Shown here one piece after another: positions 57,473 to 64,000 of a stretch of 64,000 bases of DNA. The stretch's first letter is position 1. Each line of letters opens with the position of its first letter. The notes beneath the pieces were generated by a model. It saw nothing but the letters and a program-made list of their open reading frames with translations. It made no database searches and was not told the DNA's origin. Source of the stretch: Anthopleura xanthogrammica (lineage: Eukaryota > Cnidaria > Anthozoa > Actiniaria > Actiniidae); the NCBI GenBank assembly GCA_964019055.1, contig OZ025209.1:5301071-5365070 (forward strand), given 5' to 3'. Position numbers and translations under genes: made by a program.

Positions 57473-57935
57473 TAAAGTGCACCTAACCCCTGATACAATA
57501 GTTTCTGCATCAATTCTACATGAAGTGACTAGTCGAATGGTAAAATATTTCTTCATTTGAGTGTTGTGTCTTTAAGTTATGAAGGTTTATACTTTAATAT
57601 GTTAATAGCCGTGATGTCACCCCAGGCTTTTGAGTTTATTTGTTTTACATATAATACTAAACACTGGCCATTATGAGACACCAAAATTTACTGTAAACAT
57701 TGTGGAAAACATGAGTATAATGATGATGCTTTTTAAATACTTTTTCTGTGAACCTGTTAATGTTTGTATATTAAATGAAGCCTGGGGTGACATCACAGTC
57801 ATTTACATATTGGAAATATAAACCTTCATAACTTAAAGAGGCAACACTCAAATGAAGAAATATTTGACCATTCAACTAGTCACTTCATGTAGAATCGATG
57901 CAGAAAGTATTGTATCAGGAGTTAGGCGCACTTTA
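57473..57935. mobile_element. large foldback element with arms of about 160 bp
   Basis: The left arm (aaagtgcacctaacccctga, tgatgtcaccccaggct) and right arm (agcctggggtgacatcac, gttaggcgcacttt) are near-perfect reverse complements around a loop of about 130 bp. A solo relative of one arm lies at 9283-9470. No transposase frame inside. Confidence 0.9.
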
Positions 57936-57952
57936 ACATTAGTAGAGTATGT

Positions 57953-58260
57953 ATATTTATCCCACACCATAGAAAATACAGCCAATCAGAATGCAGGAAA
58001 GCTGTTGTATATTCGTCGGTATTTTACTCTTCCTTTCCATCATGCACTGCGCATTGAATCTATACGCATTTGTATTTCCTATGGTGTGGGATAAATTGTT
58101 TATACAATGGTTTCTCGTGGCATACCATGGATATCCCACTTGTCACTTGCATTTTCTTTGTATACACACTCACCTGAAAGCTCGTGTGTATACTAAAAAC
58201 TACAAGTGACTTGTGGGATATTCCAGGGTATGCCACTCGAAACCATTGTATAACTAGTAT
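57953..58260. repeat. compound foldback next to the 57473 element
   Basis: 57953-58094: tatcccacaccatag / ctatggtgtgggata. 58095-58255: acaatggtttctcgtggcat ... tatgccactcgaaaccattg, with internal cttgtcacttg / caagtgacttg. The second part recurs near 7322. Confidence 0.8.
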
Positions 58261-58614
58261 ATAGCTTTCATATCAGGTGAAGAGCCATATTTGTGGAAAT
58301 TCTGATATATTTAAACCATTATTATTATTATCATTATTATTAATATTACTATTATTATCAAGTAAGGAGCAAGTGTGGCTTGGTTGGTTAATTAGTGTGG
58401 TGCCTGCTGAGCAAGAGGTCCATAGTTTGATCCTCAGTGACCTCACACATTTGTACATAATTGATATTTCCACAAATGAATGTACAGCACTGTAGAATAT
58501 AGAATGAATGTAGAACCCTGATTGCAAGGGAGAGATTAGGTGCAAAACCTTTTCTGGGCATAACCAAGTACACTGAACACTCCGTTTGTCTAGCAAAAAT
58601 GTTTTACAACCAAC

Positions 58615-61600
58615 CTGAATGTGCATGTTGTCATCTACATTCAAGTATTTCTTCTCCTTGTACAAGTTTCGCTTTTGCACAACATAAAGAACAACTATGT
58701 CACAAAGAACAGTAGCCTGAAAAAAAGGAAAAAAGAGTTTAAATATAATGAAAAAGGGACTAGCCAATCGTGTACAAAGAAAGACCTGGCCAATCATGGA
58801 CAAGGAAAAACCTGGCCAATCATGTACAAGGAAAGACCTGGCCAATCATGTACAAGGAAAGACCTGGCCAATCATGTACAAGGAAAAACCTGGCCAATCA
58901 TGTACAAGGAAAGACGTGGCCAATCATGTACAAGGAAAGACCTATCAAATCATGTACAAGGAAAGACCTGGCAATCATGTACAAGGAAAGACCTGGCAAT
59001 CATGTACAAGGAAAGACGTGGCCAATCATGTACAAGGAAAGACGTGGCCAATCATGTACAAGGAAAGACCTGGCCAATCATGTACAAGGAAAGACCTGGC
59101 CAATCATGTACAAGGAAAGACCTAGCCAATCATGTACTAGGAAAGATATGGCCAATCATGTACAAGGAAAAAGTAATAGAGAAATAGAAGCTGCAAACAA
59201 AACTTACAATAGCAAGAAGAGCCAATCCTGAGCCAATATTTAGAAACAATGGAACTACACTGAACTTTCCTCCCTAAAGACAAATAAAATGATTTAAGAT
59301 CACATTACGCTAAAAGATCAAGCAACACAACTACATTATAGCTGAGCTATGAACTTACCACTGATTTGATATCTACACACTGATTCAGAGACAAGTCAGT
59401 CGTGACAGGGAAATCGGGAAATCGACTACATTGTCAATCAATTAAATTTTTTGGTACCTTTAGATCTTCTGATTGACAACAGTGTATTTCCTGATTTCCC
59501 TGTCACGACTGTTGTCTCAATCAGTACATAGCAATGAAAACAGTGGTAAGGTGGTACTGGAGGCTTACATCCAACAAGTTTCAAACGCTGAAAAAGGGCT
59601 AAGACATTTTTAATTTGCTATAATACATACCCGACCATATACACTCATGACAAAGCGAATCCCATAGGCTTTGATAAGTATTCTGTGAAGTTTACCATCA
59701 TTTATGAAATATCGCGAAAATCTGTAAAACATGCATAAATCAATTAAATCTATATAAAACCAAACATATAACATCTAAAAATCTATATCAGAGCTCAAAA
59801 TAACGGTCAGTCAAACGCCAGTCAAGATGTCCAGCGAATGATATTTTATCTTATTTTTTTCAAATATGACCGGTCAACATGTCTGTTCAAAACAATATTT
59901 GACCAGTCAAGTACCAAATTTGGCCAGACATTGATCATTGACCAGCTGCTATTTTGAGCCCTGTTTATCCTGTATGCAAAACATTCCAGGGTTCAGGGCT
60001 CGTAAGTGTGACATATTAGGGACCTTAACAACCTCAAATTACTTTCATCTTACCTAAAATTATACCCTGGTGCAATAGGTGAATCAGTGCTGTCTAACCT
60101 GTAAATAACAATTAAAGTAAAAAAAAGAATGAGTTGCTATGGTGACATAATGATAAAGGATAAAGGATCCACTGGAAACCCAGAAAACCAGGAGAAAAAC
60201 CCTTGAAGCAAAGGAGAGAACTAACAAGCAACTTTACGTCACCCATACTACCCTTAATAATAAATGGTAACTTACGTGATCGATGGATAATGATAAAATG
60301 ATGTTGTGAGATAATGTATTTACATGTATGTATAATAATAATGATGTTAATTAATAATGATGCTGATAAAGGTTAATAATGTCATAATGATGATAATTAT
60401 AATATTTAATGATGGTGATCATAATGATTAATAAAGATCTGATAATGATGATGCTAATTAAGGTTGACAGTGATGAAATTATACATGTATCAATAATGAT
60501 ATCTTGATGATAATTATAATGATGTTAATGATGGTGATGATCATAATGATTAATAAAGATCTGATAATGATAATCAATGATGATGTTGATCATGATTAAT
60601 GATGATTAACAATAATTATAATGATGACAATCAATGATATACAGTAACTATATTGATAGTTCATGAAACAACTCACCTTCTGAAAGAATACTTTGGCTCG
60701 CAATGTGCAGCCAATGGATCAAAGTTACAGTCCCATGATATTCCAACACTCATTACACCTCCCTAAATGTCAAAAAATCATAATAATTTATGCGATTGAT
60801 TTATCCCAATATGATGGCATGTAAAAACATTGCACCCATCCACTTGGGTGCGAATTTAAGATGCCATGCATGTGTACATCTTTTTTTCTACTTTTAAAAA
60901 TATTTCATTTTGGCAATGAGTTTTGCAAATTTTGATGATGACAACTTTTTTTTATTTTGGCAACAGTTCTTAGAGATTTCATGACCCAACATTGCAGGCT
61001 CACCACCAAGCCAACATACCACCATGATGATGGAGATTAAACTTAAACCAATAGTTTTAAGTTTATCGTGATGATATAACAAATAATTGTGATAACAAAC
61101 CTCATAAGCCATCTTATTAAAATTGACTCCAGCCAGATTTTCAATTTTGTCAAGCTTAAATATAGGACAAAAAGGTGCCTTGATTGGGTCAAATTCACAA
61201 GTTTTGAGATCTTCCTCGTCTTTATTAATGTTACGCCTGTAAAACAGAAACTAAATGTCACTCACGAATCGTGAACTAATTTTCAAAATAAATCAAATTT
61301 TACCAAATCCTGAAATAACCTCTGGGGTGATAAAAGTCAGGGCACAGCAAATGTACAGAACAAATTGGAATTTAGTGTGTTAGGTTTTGCACAGGGAGGA
61401 AAACTGAAGAACCTGGAGAAAAACCCTTGAATCAAGGGAGAGACCTAGCTAACAAACTATATTTAAATGTGATGGTGAGTCCAGGAATCAAACCTGAGGC
61501 CCCAGAAGAACATGGGGCACTCTGTTTTTACATTTTTGCACCCACTTAAGATTTCATGGGTTTTATGATAAAAATTGTAAATTTATCCAAAAAATCATCA

Positions 61601-63399
61601 CTTATTGGCATTTTGAAAAAGAGATTGTCAAGATTGTCCTAACATTTCCTTGAGTTTGAGTTTAATTAATACGCCCCGATCAACAAAGAGAGAAGGAAAA
61701 GGAGTAGGAAGGAAACCATAGTTCAATATAATTATAGTGATTATATCATTTTCTTTAGCTGACCTTGTTTCATCAAACTTTGGAAACTGAACTGTGTTCT
61801 TGATTAGAAGTGTAAAGTTTCTAACAGCTTCTAAGAGTGGCACTTTCTGACTGCAAAAATGAAATTAAGAAAATATTTAAAACGAAAAACTGCAAACCAG
61901 CCCTAAGTCAACTGGTTAGAGCTGTGCTGAGCTGATATAAGGACTGAGGACGTCTTCACATTTCTTTCAGTTTAACACCATTGAGCTGCACCACTGCAGT
62001 GCTTGTAGTGGTAACTGGCAATAAATACAGGATCTAAACACACAATAGACCCCTTGAGGCACATCGAAATGCAGCTCAATTTCAAGGGCAAAACAAAAGA
62101 ATTTTAATCTCCTGAGAATTGGAACCTCTTGTTTTGCCCTCGAAATTGAGCTGCATTTCAACGTGCTGCAAGAGTTGATTATGCATAATGGGATTGCAAT
62201 AACAGTAATTTAACTATGAATAAGACAAAAATGATTCAATACCTTTGATTAAATCCAGGAAGTTTATCAGTTTCTACAGGACACCATGCGTACACCTCAC
62301 ACACCTTCTTATTAGCTTGCCTATCACTTGGAACACACTTTCCAGTGTTAACGCCTGTTAAGAGTGTAACAATTATTTTATAAAAATGGATTTCAAATTC
62401 CAGCAGTTTTTGAGGAGTAACACTAGCCCTGAATGCAATTTTTAGTACTTTGAACATACCATGTCCTCCAGGTATAGCTGCCATAAATTTGCAGTCACTG
62501 TCCTGAGAGCAGCTTGTATTTGGCAGTCTTGGGTCCTCAGGACATGTACCTTGAGTTTGATTTGGGGTAATAATCATATTTGTCATCACGAATACTGCAC
62601 CATTTTCCTGAAAACAATTAATGATTTATTTATATATTTTATTTTATTTATAAGCATTTAGATATTGAAATACAATCCCAAGGAGATATAAAAATAGGAC
62701 ATGTAGTCCCTTACGAGGGTCAATATTGTTAGTGGTATCACCAGGCCCAGCTATGCATTTATACATTGGATTTATTAAGCCTTATTGTTTTCTTTGTTAT
62801 TTATCGGGATGTATCTGTGATACATGTGAATACCTAACTTGTGAAATCCCAATTTAATCTGTGTGTTTGCCATGCCCTGAGTTTGATCAGCCAAGGGGTT
62901 ACTTCAATTAAGAGATAAATACTGAGAATGGAGGCATAAGCCATATAAAGCCCAAGGGCTATGCTCTTTTCACTTATCCCACATGGAGAAATGGAGGTTT
63001 ACATATCATGATGTCATGAACTTTAAACCTCTTTTTGAACCATGCAGCAAGGTTGACTACAAGCAACACCATTAGATTAAAACACTTGAATCAAGGAAGA
63101 AACCTGACAAACTCTACTGACATCAGATGCTAAGTCCAGGAATCAAACCCAAGATTCCAGAGGTGAGTGCACTACTGCTATGCAACCCTTGATTCCTAGT
63201 TACCGGTATATACGTAAAATTATGTTAGTTAGTACAAACCTCTGGAGGAATGACAAGATCTGCAGGATCCCACACAAATGGTCCTCCAAAGAGATCGAGA
63301 CCGGACAGGTTAGTTATGGCCGTACCCTTGAGCTTAGTGGTGACAGAACTGTATGGAGACTGAAATTCTTGATACCCTTTCTTGTATACTATAACATAC
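58615..63399 (-). CDS. P2X purinoceptor, gene B (exons 2-11; first exon outside the window, last exon unresolved)
   Basis: Exons, minus order: 63399-63240, 62607-62460, 62354-62243, 61850-61764, 61236-61101, 60762-60677, 60098-60054, 59721-59631, 59273-59208, 58716-58615, all GT-AG. The first visible exon begins in phase 2 with YVIVYKKGYQ, exactly where gene A's exon 2 begins, so the TM1 exon should lie beyond 64000. ATP-site residues are conserved: TTKLKG lysines, NFT, PGYNFR, and the lysine of IKAYGIRF. The ten canonical cysteines are present. TM2 is GSGLALLAIATVLCDIVVLYV, followed by YKEKK (YxxxK). Exon lengths match gene A exactly in five of ten exons, and all phases match, which shows tandem duplication. 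The sequences are clearly diverged, so it is not a recent copy or a pseudogene. Exon 11 ends at a consensus donor (CAG|GTTGGT). Read-through to 58273 gives a long low-complexity tail and is less likely. Confidence 0.93.
58765..59172. repeat. minisatellite, 26-bp unit, about 15 copies
   Basis: Near-identical copies of cctggccaatcatgtacaag (plus gaaaga) lie in the P2X gene B intron between exons 10 and 11. Because 26 is not a multiple of three, all three plus-strand frames stay open and repeat every 26 residues. This is not a gene. Confidence 0.96.
59370..59527. repeat. foldback element
   Basis: actgattcagagacaagtca, cgtgacagggaaatc mirrored by gatttccctgtcacgac and ttgtctcaatcagt. P2X gene B, between exons 9 and 10. 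Confidence 0.85.
59791..59963. mobile_element. MITE family R2, copy 4
   Basis: gagctcaaaataacggtc at the left, gctattttgagccctg at the right, with the tgaccggtcaacatgtctgt interior. P2X gene B, between exons 8 and 9. Confidence 0.85.
60240..60660. repeat. AT-rich (ATGATAATG)-type degenerate repeat
   Basis: taatgatgat, gatcataatg and aataaagatctgata recur over about 400 bp. The block taataaagatctgataatga is repeated at about 60430 and 60551. P2X gene B, between exons 7 and 8. Confidence 0.8.
61300..61515 (-). mobile_element. SINE (12583 family), inverted
   Basis: Tail tcctgaaataacctctgggg, body aaacccttgaatcaaggga, and gagtccaggaatcaaacc (inverted B box). P2X gene B, between exons 5 and 6. 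Confidence 0.7.
62045..62177. mobile_element. palindromic MITE family R1, copy 9
   Basis: atagaccccttgaggcac at the left and cgtgctgcaagag at the right. Inner arms gctcaatttcaagggcaaaa and ttttgccctcgaaattgagc are perfect over 20 bp. P2X gene B, between exons 4 and 5. Confidence 0.87.
63080..63190 (-). mobile_element. SINE fragment (12583 family), inverted
   Basis: aaacacttgaatcaaggaag, taagtccaggaatcaaaccc and gtgcactactgctatgcaac correspond to the inverted body, B box and A box. P2X gene B, between exons 2 and 3. Confidence 0.65.
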
Positions 63400-64000
63400 C
63401 TGTTTTGGATAAATTAGAATGTCTACAATAACTGCCGGAATCTTAGCATGCTGTCAGATCCATCTAGGAGGGGGATGAGCATAATAAAAAGGGGAGGGGG
63501 TCAGGAAAATGGAAATATGGTATACCTGATTTTGCACCAGCCTCCTCCCCCCTCTAAATAATGACTGATGTCCTCAGCCCTCACATCTGCTGTTTGTCAG
63601 CTTGAGTTGCTTGCTCGCAACTTTCAAGCTGGTATTGCTACCACTGCCCCCCCCCCTCCTCCCTCCCAATTCCTTATATGCCTCTTAGGTAAGCATCAAA
63701 TCTGCACTCAGAAGGCAGGTGTTAGAGGTGCCAGGGGGTGGACCTGCTGCTTAGTTGCCATGGTCACCTCCTGGCTATCCTTTGAGATTTGAGTGTGACA
63801 GGCCTGTGGCTTGGTTGCCATGGTCACCTCCAGACTCCTTGTTAGCATTTTAGCTTTAATACTAAATCTGACTTTGCAAACAATCACACCTTCCTTCTTT
63901 ATACCTGACGAGTTGAAGCAAATTCTCAAAGCAAAAATGCTTGTGTTCTAAGCGAGACAGAGAATTCAATCAACTCTAACTTATTCTCATATTGATTTTT
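63400..64000. other. 5' part of P2X gene B intron 1
   Basis: No exon encoding the P2X N-terminus is visible here, so this stretch should be intron. It contains a poly-C run near 63648 and a duplicated tggttgccatggtcacctcc segment (about 63753 and 63811). Confidence 0.6.

Larger units (their letters stand above)
55383..58614. other. intergenic region between the two P2X genes
   Basis: Contains gene A's promoter on its left side and should contain gene B's last exon and 3' UTR on its right side. It holds foldbacks at 56018-56141, 57473-57935, 57953-58094 and 58080-58260, a poly-C run near 56700, and otherwise AT-rich DNA with no recognisable exon. Confidence 0.55.

Noticed and set aside
58273..58614. 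Read-through extension of P2X gene B exon 11
   Set aside because: It encodes a low-complexity Asn-rich tail. Both paralogues have a donor at the same codon, so an intron is more likely.
58621..59231. Three overlapping open frames with a 26-residue repeat
   Set aside because: A minisatellite artefact in the P2X gene B intron. There is no codon bias, and the strand is opposite to the gene.

Overview
This is a eukaryotic nuclear window from an invertebrate animal. Genes are split into many short exons with GT-AG introns of roughly 60 bp to a few kb, the DNA is AT-rich, and small mobile elements, foldback repeats and microsatellites fill introns and intergenic DNA. Conserved proteins identify it as metazoan. 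Gene content, intron density and repeat style fit a cnidarian, probably an anthozoan such as a stony coral or sea anemone; the species is an inference and was not tested.

Layout. (1) 1-953: apparent last exons of an unidentified plus-strand gene ending in a Lys/Arg-rich tail. (2) 2216-18815, minus: CC2D1 (CC2D1A/B, fly Lgd) in 28 exons with four DM14 repeats and a C2 domain. (3) 19363-28857, plus: FAM91A1 in 23 exons, essentially complete. CC2D1 and FAM91A1 are divergent, with about 550 bp between start codons. (4) 28858-31537: repeat-rich intergenic DNA. (5) 31538-32218, plus: intronless 226-residue protein of unknown function. (6) 33050-46973, plus: HEATR6 in 27 exons. (7) 49566-55382 and 58615-63399, both minus: two tandem P2X ATP-gated channel genes with the same intron phases. 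The first coding exon of the upstream copy lies beyond position 64000, and the very last coding exon of both is unresolved.

The genes do not form a pathway in the prokaryotic sense. CC2D1 (ESCRT-III and Notch trafficking) and FAM91A1 (vesicle capture at the trans-Golgi) are both membrane-traffic proteins, so their shared upstream region may be a bidirectional promoter. The P2X pair is a local tandem duplication.

The rest is mostly non-autonomous repeats: a palindromic MITE of about 130 bp present nine times, a second MITE ending in a CAGGGCTCAAAATAA-type motif, tRNA-derived SINEs whose 3' tail has itself expanded into 57-bp tandem arrays, several foldback elements with long arms, and minisatellites of 16, 22, 26, 29 and 57 bp. 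I saw no autonomous transposase, reverse transcriptase, CRISPR array, rRNA or functional tRNA gene. I found no clearly new molecular system; the most interesting signals are listed in the findings.
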